Shown piece after piece: positions 7,075 through 14,217 of a stretch of 14,217 nt of DNA. The notes under the pieces were generated by a model. The model saw only the letters and a list, made by a program, of their open reading frames with translations. It had not been told where the DNA came from and searched no databases. This DNA is from a bacterium TMED198 (GTDB taxonomy: Bacteria; Fidelibacterota; Marinisomatia; SCGC-AAA003-L08; D37C17): the NCBI GenBank assembly GCA_002170735.1, contig NHIV01000047.1, positions 5,409-19,625 of the forward strand. The letters run 5' to 3'. A program made the translations under genes and the position numbers. Each line of letters starts with the position of its first letter. The first letter of the stretch is position 1.

Positions 7075-7956
7075 ATGTTTATACAAAGATCATCATCATA
7101 CTTCTTTAATCAAATCATTGATTATGCAGGATTTTTTCCTCCGTCTCAATTGCCAATAGAAGAGGCCTTCTATAATTTTTTAGATTATCAATATGAAGCT
7201 CATAACAGAATGCTATCTAGATTTATTTGTCCGGCACAACACCTTCAAACGATTTATGATCTATCAATACAGAAAGATACCTCAAATATACCTATTATCA
7301 TTGTAGGTTCAGTGAAAGATATTGAGAATCAAATTCATTGGATGACTATGCATAAGGATATACTGTCCTTTTCAGCAGCTGAAACAAAGTTTGATTACAG
7401 AAAAGATGGCCTTACAAGCGTTGAAAAAATAATCAATAATGATATTAACCTTAATAAAATATTTTTAGAATCTGATATTGATTTAAAAGATTTCAGGTTT
7501 ATATCATTCTTAGATAATATATCTAAGAATACTTCCTTTGGTTTGAAAATTAGATGCGGCGGAGCAATAGCTAAAAGCGTGCCACATGTAAACCTCCTTT
7601 CAAAATTATTTATACTATGCGCTGAAAGAGCTATACCTTTAAAATTTACTGCAGGCTTACACCGTGCAGTTAGACACATTAACAATTACAATAATATAGA
7701 GCATGGTTTTATTAATGTTTTTTTAGGAGGAATTGCAGCATATAGTGGCATCAAAGATGAGATATTTATTTCGAGTATTATAGAATGCCAAAATAAAAAT
7801 AAATTTGTTTTTTCTGATAGTGGAATTAGTTTTGAAAATATTCAAATTAAAGTGGCTGATATAAAAAAAGCACGAGAAAAAGTTACAAGTTTTGGAAGTT
7901 GTAATTTTATTAAACCAATTGAGGATCTAACAAATATGGAGTTAATTGTAAAATGA
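7075..7956 (+). CDS. Conserved protein of unknown function coupled to fumarylacetoacetase
   Basis: A 293-residue protein, soluble by its composition, with no signal peptide. It matches a conserved uncharacterised bacterial family that I recall only by its motifs. These are IDYAGFFPPSQLPIEEA (15-31), SRFICPA (48-54), GLKIRCGG (156-163), PLKFTAGLHRAVRH (188-201), HGFINVF (210-216) and FGSCNFIKPIEDL (273-285). The alternation of strands and helices, with K158/R160 and K190/H196/R200 at strand ends, suggests a TIM-barrel-like enzyme; this is inference. The frame is open from 7030, but that start would overlap the DoxX-like gene. The ATG at 7075 gives the family's usual N-terminus, though without a Shine-Dalgarno site. 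Its stop overlaps the fumarylacetoacetase start in ATGA, so the two are translationally coupled. A role in homogentisate breakdown, for example an isomerase or aldolase step, is a hypothesis. Confidence 0.8.
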   Translation: MFIQRSSSYFFNQIIDYAGFFPPSQLPIEEAFYNFLDYQYEAHNRMLSRFICPAQHLQTIYDLSIQKDTSNIPIIIVGSVKDIENQIHWMTMHKDILSFSAAETKFDYRKDGLTSVEKIINNDINLNKIFLESDIDLKDFRFISFLDNISKNTSFGLKIRCGGAIAKSVPHVNLLSKLFILCAERAIPLKFTAGLHRAVRHINNYNNIEHGFINVFLGGIAAYSGIKDEIFISSIIECQNKNKFVFSDSGISFENIQIKVADIKKAREKVTSFGSCNFIKPIEDLTNMELIVK

Positions 7957-9188
7957 AATCTTTTTTAAAAATTGATCCAGACTCACACTTTTCAATACAC
8001 AACCTTCCTTATGGAGTGTTTAAAACGACTGACAACCAGAATTCAAGAGTGGGGGTAGCAATAGGGAATAAGGTTTTAGATCTCAGCGTAATTGAAAATG
8101 CAGGATATTTTGATAGTATACTTTCAAAAACAGTTTTTTCTTGTGGATCACTTAATCCATTTATATCACTTGGTAAAAGTGTGTGGAGTCAGATTAGATT
8201 AAAAATCCAGAGTCTACTATCTGATGATAGTGATCTAAAAGACAACTTGGAGCTTATTAATAGATGTTTGATTCCAATGCCCCTTGCAGTGATGTGTTTA
8301 CCATGTAAAATTGGTGATTACACAGATTTCTACTCTTCAAAGGAACATGCTACCAACGTTGGAACAATGTTTAGAGGTAAGGATAATGCTTTAAATCCTA
8401 ACTGGCTGCACCTTCCTGTTGCGTACCATGGCAGATCAAGCTCTATAGTAGTAGGTGGTACACAAATCAAACGACCTTACGGACAGATTTTAGATGCTGA
8501 AAATAAACCTAAGTTTTCCTTGTCTAAATTGATGGATTTTGAGCTTGAGATGGGATTTTTTATTGGAAAGGAAAATACTATGGGAAGTCCCATTGAAATA
8601 GAAAATGCAACTGACTCAATTTTTGGAATGGTTATAGTCAATGATTGGAGCGCTAGAGACATTCAGAAATGGGAGTATGTTCCTCTTGGACCATTTTTAG
8701 GTAAAAACTTTGCAACCTCTATTTCCCCTTGGGTTGTAACAATGGAAGCATTGGAGCCCTTTAAGGTGGAGGGGCCACTTCAAAACCCACAGCCCCTTAA
8801 TTATTTAAAAAGAAAAGAATATAACTCCTATGATATTAAACTAGAGGTATCTTTAAAGATTGATGGTTCTAATCAACCTAAAGTTATATCAAGAAGCAAT
8901 CACAAGTATTTATACTGGGATGTTGCACAGCAGCTAGTTCATCATTCTGTTAATGGATGCAAGATGCAGATTGGTGATTTACTTGCATCTGGCACAATCA
9001 GCGGCCCTGATAGAACGTCTCTTGGAAGTATGTTAGAAATTTCCTGGAAGGGTACAAGGCCCATTAAATTTGAAAATGGAATTCAAAGAAAGTTTTTACA
9101 AGATAAGGATTCTGTTGTAATGACTGGATATTGTCAGGGAAATGGCTATAGGGTTGGTTTTGGAGAGGTTGAAGGAACTATCATATGA
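7953..9188 (+). CDS. fahA: Fumarylacetoacetase (fumarylacetoacetate hydrolase)
   Basis: It hydrolyses 4-fumarylacetoacetate to fumarate and acetoacetate, the last step of tyrosine/homogentisate breakdown in the cytoplasm. The 411 residues match the full-length FAH family, with an N-terminal domain starting DSHFSIHNLPYGVF (10-23). The catalytic part shows IGDYTDFYSSKEHATNVG (120-137), with metal ligand D125 and catalytic H132. MDFELEMGFF supplies E197 and E199, DWSARDIQKWE supplies D231, and K251 lies in LGKNFATS. These correspond to D126, H133, E199, E201, D233 and K253 of the mouse enzyme. The start overlaps the preceding stop by four bases, with a weak GGAG eleven bases upstream. The methyltransferase start overlaps its own stop in ATGA. 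Homogentisate dioxygenase and maleylacetoacetate isomerase are not in the window. Confidence 0.96.
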   Translation: MKSFLKIDPDSHFSIHNLPYGVFKTTDNQNSRVGVAIGNKVLDLSVIENAGYFDSILSKTVFSCGSLNPFISLGKSVWSQIRLKIQSLLSDDSDLKDNLELINRCLIPMPLAVMCLPCKIGDYTDFYSSKEHATNVGTMFRGKDNALNPNWLHLPVAYHGRSSSIVVGGTQIKRPYGQILDAENKPKFSLSKLMDFELEMGFFIGKENTMGSPIEIENATDSIFGMVIVNDWSARDIQKWEYVPLGPFLGKNFATSISPWVVTMEALEPFKVEGPLQNPQPLNYLKRKEYNSYDIKLEVSLKIDGSNQPKVISRSNHKYLYWDVAQQLVHHSVNGCKMQIGDLLASGTISGPDRTSLGSMLEISWKGTRPIKFENGIQRKFLQDKDSVVMTGYCQGNGYRVGFGEVEGTII

Positions 9189-9802
9189 CCGTAAAAAAAC
9201 AAAAAGATTTTATTTGGTCTGAGTATTACAAAATTCATCATGAGAGGCCTCCAAATCATACACTTGTTAAGGGTCTAGAATTTTTTATTTCTAATACTAA
9301 GATTTTACCTAAAACAGCTGTTGATATTGGCTGTGGCAATGGTCATGATACTGTAGAACTATTAAAAAATAATTTTTCTGTATTGGCTATGGATAGGGAG
9401 GATGAAGCGATTAACCTTTTAATGAGCAATATTAATCAAAAATCTTCATTTTTAAAAACAGAGGTATCATCAATGGAAACATTTGTAGTTCCAGAGGTTG
9501 CGTTAATAAATGCTAGCTATAGCCTACCATTTTGCAATCCATCTGTATTTGGTTCATTTATGAATATGATAAAAAATAACATACTAGATGGGGGTGTATT
9601 TTGTGGTCAATTGTTTGGGGTTGATGATGATTGGAGCTATCGAAATGATATGAACTTTCATACAAAAGAAGAAGTTAAAGAAATTTTCAAAAACTTTGAT
9701 TTAATTTTATTTGAAGAAGTTAATGAAGATAGTACAATCGCAGATGGCAGTCCAAAGCATTGGCATCTTTTTCATGTTGTTGCATCCAAAAATAATGTTT
9801 AA
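9185..9802 (+). CDS. SAM-dependent class I methyltransferase, substrate unknown
   Basis: A 205-residue Rossmann-fold methyltransferase. Motif I is [11 protein letters not shown] (46-56), followed by an acidic strand end at VLAMDRE (66-72). NASYSLPFC (109-117) is the motif IV region; [10 protein letters not shown] (141-150) and [15 protein letters not shown] (188-202) close the domain. The layout is TehB-like, and the KHWH..FHVV ending is one I associate with a widespread uncharacterised subgroup. The ATG overlaps the fumarylacetoacetase stop and has an AAGGAA site seven bases upstream (9172-9177). Its last eight bases overlap the acetyl-CoA synthetase start. The coupling suggests a function tied to aromatic amino acid or acetate metabolism, but the methyl acceptor cannot be told from sequence. 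Confidence 0.85.
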   Translation: MTVKKQKDFIWSEYYKIHHERPPNHTLVKGLEFFISNTKILPKTAVDIGCGNGHDTVELLKNNFSVLAMDREDEAINLLMSNINQKSSFLKTEVSSMETFVVPEVALINASYSLPFCNPSVFGSFMNMIKNNILDGGVFCGQLFGVDDDWSYRNDMNFHTKEEVKEIFKNFDLILFEEVNEDSTIADGSPKHWHLFHVVASKNNV

Positions 9803-11720
9803 GAATAGCTATAGAGATCAGGATAAAGCATTTATTAAGTCCTCTAGAAACTATGATGAAATATATACAAAGTCTATTGACAAATCTGATCAATTTTGGT
9901 CGGAGGTTGCCAAAAGAATATCATGGTTTAAGAGTTGGGACAAAGTCTCAAGTGTTGATTTCAATTCTGCTGATATAAAGTGGTTTGAAGGCGGGAAGCT
10001 TAATGCCTGCTATAATTGTATAGACAGGCACATTGAATCTGGACACGGAGATCAAACTGCATTAATATGGGAGGGCAATGATCCAGATGAAGATAAGCGC
10101 TTCACGTATAATCAACTATATAAAGAAGTATGTAAGACAGCCAATCTATTAAAAAAGAATGGAGTAAAGAAAGGAGATAGAGTTTGCATCTATATGCAAA
10201 TGATTCCAGAGCTTGCTTTTGCGATGCTTGCATGTGCTAGAATTGGAGCAGTACATTCAATTGTTTTTGGTGCATTTTCTTCTGATGCCCTTAGAGATAG
10301 AATAAACGATTCAAAGTGTAAAGCATTAATGACCCAGGATGCTGGAGTAAGAGGACTTAAGTATGATATACCAATGAAATCAAATGCTGATGTAGCACTA
10401 CAAGAATGCCCTTCAATAAAAAAAGTTATTGTAGTTCAAAGAACAGGTGCAGATATATCAATGCTAAGAGATAGAGATATATGGTTGCATGATGGAATGA
10501 ATTCTGTGAGCTCAGATTGTCCAGCAGAGCATATGGATGCAGAAGATCCGCTGTTTATATTATATACTTCTGGATCAACAGGAAAACCAAAAGGAGTACT
10601 ACATACAACTGGGGGATATATGGTCTACACCTCATACACTCATGAAATAATTTTTGACTATCATCCAGATGATGTTTATTGGTGTACGGCAGATATAGGA
10701 TGGATAACTGGTCATTCATATATTATATATGGTCCTTTATCAAACAGGGCCATTAGTATTATGTTTGAAGGCGTTCCAAACTACCCAGACTTTGGACGTT
10801 TTTGGCAGGTGGTAGAAAAACATAAAATTAATATTTTTTATACAGCTCCAACAGCTCTTAGAGCGTTGATGAAGGAAGGCAACGATTTTGTTGCCAAGCA
10901 TGACAGATCCTCATTAAAACTTTTAGGTAGTGTGGGTGAAACAATTAAGGAACCAGAGTGGAGATGGTACTATAATGTTGTAGGAGAAAAAAGATGTCCA
11001 ATAGTTGATACTTGGTGGCAAACAGAAACAGGCGGCATCTTAATAACTCCACTTCCTACTGAAAAAAATTTAAAACCAGGATCAGCATTCAAGCCTTTTT
11101 TTGGTATTGAACCTATCATATTAAATGAAAAAGGTGAGGAGATAAAGACTAATGATACAGAAGGACTGCTTGCCATTAAGCACTCATGGCCGGGACAAAT
11201 GCGGACTGTATATGGTGACCATCAAAGGTTTTTTGATACATATTTTTCTCAGTTTAGAGGTTACTACTTTACAGGTGACGGCGCTAAAAGAGATAAAGAT
11301 GGTTGTTACTGGATAACAGGCAGGGTAGATGATGTTTTGAATGTATCCGGTCATCGTTTAGGAACGGCAGAGATTGAAGGAGCAATTGGAAAACACCCAA
11401 TGGTTGCTGAAGCTGCAGTTGTTGGATATCCTCATGATGTAAAAGGTGAGGGTATATATGCATTTGTTACTTTAATGACAGGCAAGAAAAATAATGGTTC
11501 AATAGATGCAGAAATAAAACTTAAGGTGCGTAAAATAATAGGACCACATGCCTCACCAAATAAAATTCAATTTTCTGATGCTCTGCCTAAAACACGATCA
11601 GGAAAGATCATGCGAAGAATACTTCGTAAAATTGCAGAGAATAAAATAAATGAGCTTGGGGACACCTCAACACTGGCTGATCCAAGTGTGGTTGATAGCC
11701 TTATATCAAACAAGAAGTAG
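9795..11720 (+). CDS. acsA: Acetyl-CoA synthetase (AMP-forming)
   Basis: It activates acetate with ATP and CoA through acetyl-AMP, in the cytoplasm. From the ATG at 9795 the protein is 641 residues, close to the family's usual 650. Motifs in order are an N-terminal ACAS segment, [11 protein letters not shown] (257-267, nucleotide loop), [10 protein letters not shown] (405-414, with the Trp that limits the acyl pocket to acetate), [30 protein letters not shown] near 490-520, and the terminal [12 protein letters not shown] with the catalytic, acetylation-regulated Lys near 604. The frame is open from 9711, but starts before 9795 lie inside the methyltransferase gene. The chosen start overlaps that gene by eight bases and has no Shine-Dalgarno site. 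The WWQTETGG pocket argues for acetate rather than acetoacetate. Its TAG is followed at once by a stop codon on the other strand. Confidence 0.95.
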   Translation: MFKNSYRDQDKAFIKSSRNYDEIYTKSIDKSDQFWSEVAKRISWFKSWDKVSSVDFNSADIKWFEGGKLNACYNCIDRHIESGHGDQTALIWEGNDPDEDKRFTYNQLYKEVCKTANLLKKNGVKKGDRVCIYMQMIPELAFAMLACARIGAVHSIVFGAFSSDALRDRINDSKCKALMTQDAGVRGLKYDIPMKSNADVALQECPSIKKVIVVQRTGADISMLRDRDIWLHDGMNSVSSDCPAEHMDAEDPLFILYTSGSTGKPKGVLHTTGGYMVYTSYTHEIIFDYHPDDVYWCTADIGWITGHSYIIYGPLSNRAISIMFEGVPNYPDFGRFWQVVEKHKINIFYTAPTALRALMKEGNDFVAKHDRSSLKLLGSVGETIKEPEWRWYYNVVGEKRCPIVDTWWQTETGGILITPLPTEKNLKPGSAFKPFFGIEPIILNEKGEEIKTNDTEGLLAIKHSWPGQMRTVYGDHQRFFDTYFSQFRGYYFTGDGAKRDKDGCYWITGRVDDVLNVSGHRLGTAEIEGAIGKHPMVAEAAVVGYPHDVKGEGIYAFVTLMTGKKNNGSIDAEIKLKVRKIIGPHASPNKIQFSDALPKTRSGKIMRRILRKIAENKINELGDTSTLADPSVVDSLISNKK

Positions 11721-11777
11721 TTACAGTTTTTTTATAAGTTCAATATGCTTTGGAGATGTTCCGCAACACCCGCCTGC
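11721..11777 (-). pseudogene. Out-of-frame true C-terminus of the homocysteine S-methyltransferase gene
   Basis: In the frame shifted by one base from the main reading frame, this stretch encodes AGGCCGTSPKHIELIKKL followed by TAA. That is the canonical zinc-binding end of the family (GGCCGT.P.HI). The match is too exact to be chance and marks a one-base deletion at or next to 11777-11779. No slippery heptamer is present at the junction, which reads GCTAGTGTGCAGGC on the coding strand, so programmed frameshifting is unlikely. Confidence 0.85.
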
Positions 11778-12568
11778 ACACTAGCACCAAGGCTTAAAGC
11801 CTCTCTTGCAACAGATACAAATTCTTCATCTTTAGCATATTCATCTATCACTCCATCAAGACTAGGCTCACCAATACCAAGGTTGGGATAGATTCCCCAT
11901 TTAGTAGAACAATTATTGGCTAGAACTGACATTGCATCTTTAGTTCTATTTAATTCATTGCAGTTTAGCAATACACAGTTAACATTAAATTTTTTTATTG
12001 AATCAAGTGCCAAGTTAAGTTTTTCTCCAGATTGGAGGTGATTTGAATTTTTCAGGTTAAAGGATACCCAAGTTAAAGGATTGTATCTTTTAATTGATTC
12101 AAGGCATGCAGTGGTTTCAGAAATATTGTTCATAGTTTCAAGAATTAATCCATCTACACCAGCAAGAATCAATGCCTTTCCTATTAGTGAAAACTCATTT
12201 TTGGCTTTTTCATATCCAGGATATAGATCAGGTGAGTAGCAATCTTCAAGAGGAGCAATGGCACCCAATACCTTGGCTTGTTTTTTTGCAGATTCAAGGG
12301 CAATTGATACAGCTGTCTTCATTGACTCATGGGCCATAATCTTTGCTTTTTCCAGGCTTATCTTTGTTTTTATATATGCTCTTGCAGTTGTTCTAAAGGT
12401 ATTGGTAGTTATATAGTTGCAACCTGAATCAACATATTCATCGTGAATTTGTTTTACCAGGTTAGGGTGTGTAGTATTAGCCCACGCCGACCATATATAC
12501 TTTGGTAATTTAACCCCTCTTTTAATTATCTCAGAGCCCATTGCACCATCAAGTATATAAGGGGCCAT
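11732..12568 (-). CDS. Homocysteine S-methyltransferase family protein, C-terminus frameshifted
   Basis: A betaine/S-methylmethionine-type homocysteine methyltransferase TIM barrel, 278 residues as read. It begins with the family's ILDGAMGSEIIKRG (5-18), followed by ITTNTFRTT (53-61), ETMNNISET (144-152) and LLNCNELN (200-207), where C203 is the first zinc ligand. The family should end with a GGCCGT motif carrying two more zinc cysteines. Here the frame instead reads GASVQAGVAEHLQSILNL and stops. One frame over, starting at 11777, the DNA reads AGGCCGTSPKHIELIKKL and then a stop at 11721-11723. A single missing base near 11777-11779 explains this; the repaired protein would be 282 residues. 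As read, the enzyme would lack two zinc ligands and be inactive. A sequencing or assembly error is the main alternative. The start lies three bases after the glycyl-tRNA synthetase stop, so it is the operon's last gene. Confidence 0.85.
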   Translation of the reverse strand: MAPYILDGAMGSEIIKRGVKLPKYIWSAWANTTHPNLVKQIHDEYVDSGCNYITTNTFRTTARAYIKTKISLEKAKIMAHESMKTAVSIALESAKKQAKVLGAIAPLEDCYSPDLYPGYEKAKNEFSLIGKALILAGVDGLILETMNNISETTACLESIKRYNPLTWVSFNLKNSNHLQSGEKLNLALDSIKKFNVNCVLLNCNELNRTKDAMSVLANNCSTKWGIYPNLGIGEPSLDGVIDEYAKDEEFVSVAREALSLGASVQAGVAEHLQSILNL

Positions 12569-12571
12569 AAA

Positions 12572-14032
12572 TTAGGAGTTCATGGATTCAGACAATGCAG
12601 CCTTTATTTGATTGATACTAATTCTTTTTTGCTCCATCGTGTCTCTATCCCTAAGTGTAACAGTTTGATCTTCAATCGTATCATGGTCAACAGTAATACC
12701 AAAAGGAGTGCCAGCTTCATCTTGGCGTCTATACCTCTTTCCTATAGAGCCTCCTGCATCGTAGAATGAGCTAAACTCTGATCTCAGATCATCAACAATT
12801 TTTTGAGCAATCTCTGGCATGCCCTGCTTGTTCATTAATGGAAAAACAGCAACAGTTACAGGAGCAATTTTTGAAGAAAGCTTTAGGACGTTTCTAGTCT
12901 CTCCATTAATTTCTTCTGTGGTAAATGCATCGGCAAGTACCGTAAGCATAGCCCTATCAACGCCGGCTGATGCTTCAACAACAGCTGGGGTAATATGCTC
13001 ATTGTTGGATTGATCAAAGTAAGTTAGTTTCTTATTGCTGTGCTCCATATGCTTGCTTAGATCATAGGTTCCCCTATCAGCAATTCCCTCAAGCTCTGAC
13101 CATCCAAAATCAAAACGATACTCAATGTCATAGCAAGCAGATGAATAGTGGGCCAATTCGTCACTACCATGAGCCCTAAGTCTTAGTTTTTCAGAATTGA
13201 TTCCTAAACTTTTAAACCAGTTTAGCCTTTCTTGCTTCCAATAGTCAAGCCATTTACTAGTTTCATCTTCTTTACAAAAGAACTCCATCTCCATTTGCTC
13301 AAATTCTCGAGTACGAAAAATAAAGTTACCAGTTGTAATTTCGTTTCTAAAAGCCTTACCAATTTGGCCTATTCCAAAGGGGAGCTTTTTACGGGACGTT
13401 GTCTGTGCATTAATAAAATTAACAAATATTCCTTGAGCAGTTTCCGGTCTTAGATAAACAACAGAGCCAGAGTCTTCAACAGGACCTGCAAATGTTTTAA
13501 ACATTAGGTTAAACTGTCTCATGTTTGTCCAGTCACCCACATTGTTATCTTCAGGATCAATTACACCACTATCTATCAATATTTCTCCACTTTGTTGAGA
13601 AACTTTATTTAATGATGTAACGATTGATTGGACAATTTCTTCATTAATTTTTTCAGGGGCTTTGAGCTTTAGCATGTTACATAGCTCTTTAATAATCGTA
13701 ATATCCTGTGACTCAATTAGATGATCAAGCCTGTATCGCTTTTTAGTTTCTTTGTTATCAACTAGAGGATCATGGAAATTATCAACATGCCCACTCGCCT
13801 CCCAAACTTTTGGATGCATAAGTATTGAGGCATCCATTCCAATAACATTTTCTCTTGCTGTTACAACGCTTTTCCACCAATAATTTTTTATATTTCTTTT
13901 TAATTCAACTCCTAATGGGCCGTAGTCCCATGTTGATCCAAGCCCTCCATATATTTCACTACTTTGAAATACAAATCCCCTTTGCTTAGATAGAGAAGTT
14001 AAAACATCTAGTATTGAGGTTTCTTTTTTCAT
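12572..14032 (-). CDS. glyQS: Glycyl-tRNA synthetase, single-chain dimeric (class IIa) type
   Basis: It charges tRNA-Gly with glycine in the cytoplasm. The 486-residue protein is the eukaryote/archaeal-type homodimeric enzyme, not the alpha2-beta2 type common in Proteobacteria. Visible signatures are SSEIYGGLGSTWDYGPLGVE (24-43), VYLRPETAQGIFVNF (192-206), motif 2 from AFRNEI (227-232) through FRTREFEQMEMEFF (239-252), and motif 3 AGVDRAMLTVLADAF (356-370). The C-terminal anticodon-binding domain begins near PVTVAVFPL (391-399) and includes RYRRQDEAGTPFGITVD. Length is normal and no key motif is missing. The ATG overlaps the topA stop in ATGA, with no separate Shine-Dalgarno site. The homocysteine methyltransferase gene follows three bases after the stop. 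Confidence 0.96.
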   Translation of the reverse strand: MKKETSILDVLTSLSKQRGFVFQSSEIYGGLGSTWDYGPLGVELKRNIKNYWWKSVVTARENVIGMDASILMHPKVWEASGHVDNFHDPLVDNKETKKRYRLDHLIESQDITIIKELCNMLKLKAPEKINEEIVQSIVTSLNKVSQQSGEILIDSGVIDPEDNNVGDWTNMRQFNLMFKTFAGPVEDSGSVVYLRPETAQGIFVNFINAQTTSRKKLPFGIGQIGKAFRNEITTGNFIFRTREFEQMEMEFFCKEDETSKWLDYWKQERLNWFKSLGINSEKLRLRAHGSDELAHYSSACYDIEYRFDFGWSELEGIADRGTYDLSKHMEHSNKKLTYFDQSNNEHITPAVVEASAGVDRAMLTVLADAFTTEEINGETRNVLKLSSKIAPVTVAVFPLMNKQGMPEIAQKIVDDLRSEFSSFYDAGGSIGKRYRRQDEAGTPFGITVDHDTIEDQTVTLRDRDTMEQKRISINQIKAALSESMNS

Positions 14033-14217
14033 TTTTTCATTTTTTTCCGCTTTATGAGATCTTGGCCTTTTTCTTCAGTCATATCAGCTACTTCCATGTC
14101 ATTTGGAAATTTTACATTCGTTTTTCCATCAGAAATATACATACCATAACGCCCTTCTTTTATTTCAATTTTTCCTAAAGACTTAACTACGGCTGATTTT
14201 GATCTATTTGATTTTTT
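14029..14217 (-). CDS. topA: DNA topoisomerase I, C-terminal end (runs off right edge)
   Basis: Only the last 62 codons are inside the window. The translation includes SLGKIEIKEGRYGMYISDGK, then NVKFPNDMEVADMTEEKGQDLI and a basic tail RKKMKK. The GRYGxYI..G..NV..P segment and the following 'lT.e.g..li' helix match the C-terminal repeat domain of bacterial topoisomerase I proteins. That domain binds single-stranded DNA, and the basic tail would suit this. The frame is open to the window edge, and the TGA stop overlaps the glycyl-tRNA synthetase ATG by four bases, so the two genes are coupled. Because the catalytic part is outside, the call rests on this short domain, but the match is good. Confidence 0.82.
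   Translation of the reverse strand, partial: KKSNRSKSAVVKSLGKIEIKEGRYGMYISDGKTNVKFPNDMEVADMTEEKGQDLIKRKKMKK

Noticed and set aside
9711-9794. Longer start for acetyl-CoA synthetase
   Set aside because: The extra codons lie inside the conserved C-terminus of the methyltransferase, and family length fits the ATG at 9795.
11724-11733. T-run after acetyl-CoA synthetase as an intrinsic terminator
   Set aside because: No stable hairpin precedes it, and in the repaired frame the run encodes the Lys-Lys near the end of the opposite gene.

Overview
The window is AT-rich bacterial DNA (about one third G+C by eye), densely packed, with no RNA gene, mobile element or CRISPR array that I can see. The phylum is not certain. 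A eukaryote/archaeal-type dimeric glycyl-tRNA synthetase, a flavobacterial-looking Rieske oxygenase, a membrane-anchored prolyl oligopeptidase and a DnaE-type polymerase fit a Bacteroidota/FCB-type or Marinimicrobia-like (probably marine) bacterium. Several clear Shine-Dalgarno sites argue against a typical Bacteroidota. This assignment is inference.

Region 1 (1-4993, minus strand) reads as one tightly packed operon, from right to left: a small two-helix membrane protein (GTG start), a DUF457/YdjM-type membrane protein, a membrane-anchored prolyl oligopeptidase, a Rieske non-heme iron oxygenase, and the start of dnaE, which runs off the left edge. Neighbouring genes overlap or lie 1 to 33 bases apart.

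Region 2 (4994-5052) is a 59-base divergent control region. It holds a perfect 16-base palindrome that overlaps a plausible minus-strand -35 box and ends one base before the next plus-strand gene.

Region 3 (5053-11720, plus strand) holds six genes: a retinol-saturase/carotenoid-isomerase-like FAD oxidoreductase, a DoxX-like membrane protein, a conserved protein of unknown function, fumarylacetoacetase, a SAM-dependent methyltransferase and acetyl-CoA synthetase. The last four are coupled by 4-base or 8-base overlaps. Fumarylacetoacetase is the final step of tyrosine/homogentisate breakdown, giving fumarate and acetoacetate. The unknown protein is translationally coupled to it and is the best candidate here for an undescribed function.

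Region 4 (11721-14217, minus strand) is the end of an informational operon: the C-terminal end of topA, glycyl-tRNA synthetase, and a homocysteine S-methyltransferase family gene. That last gene carries an apparent one-base deletion just before its zinc-binding GGCC motif. The missing end, AGGCCGTSPKHIELIKKL, is intact in the next frame, and its stop codon abuts the acetyl-CoA synthetase stop with no base between them.
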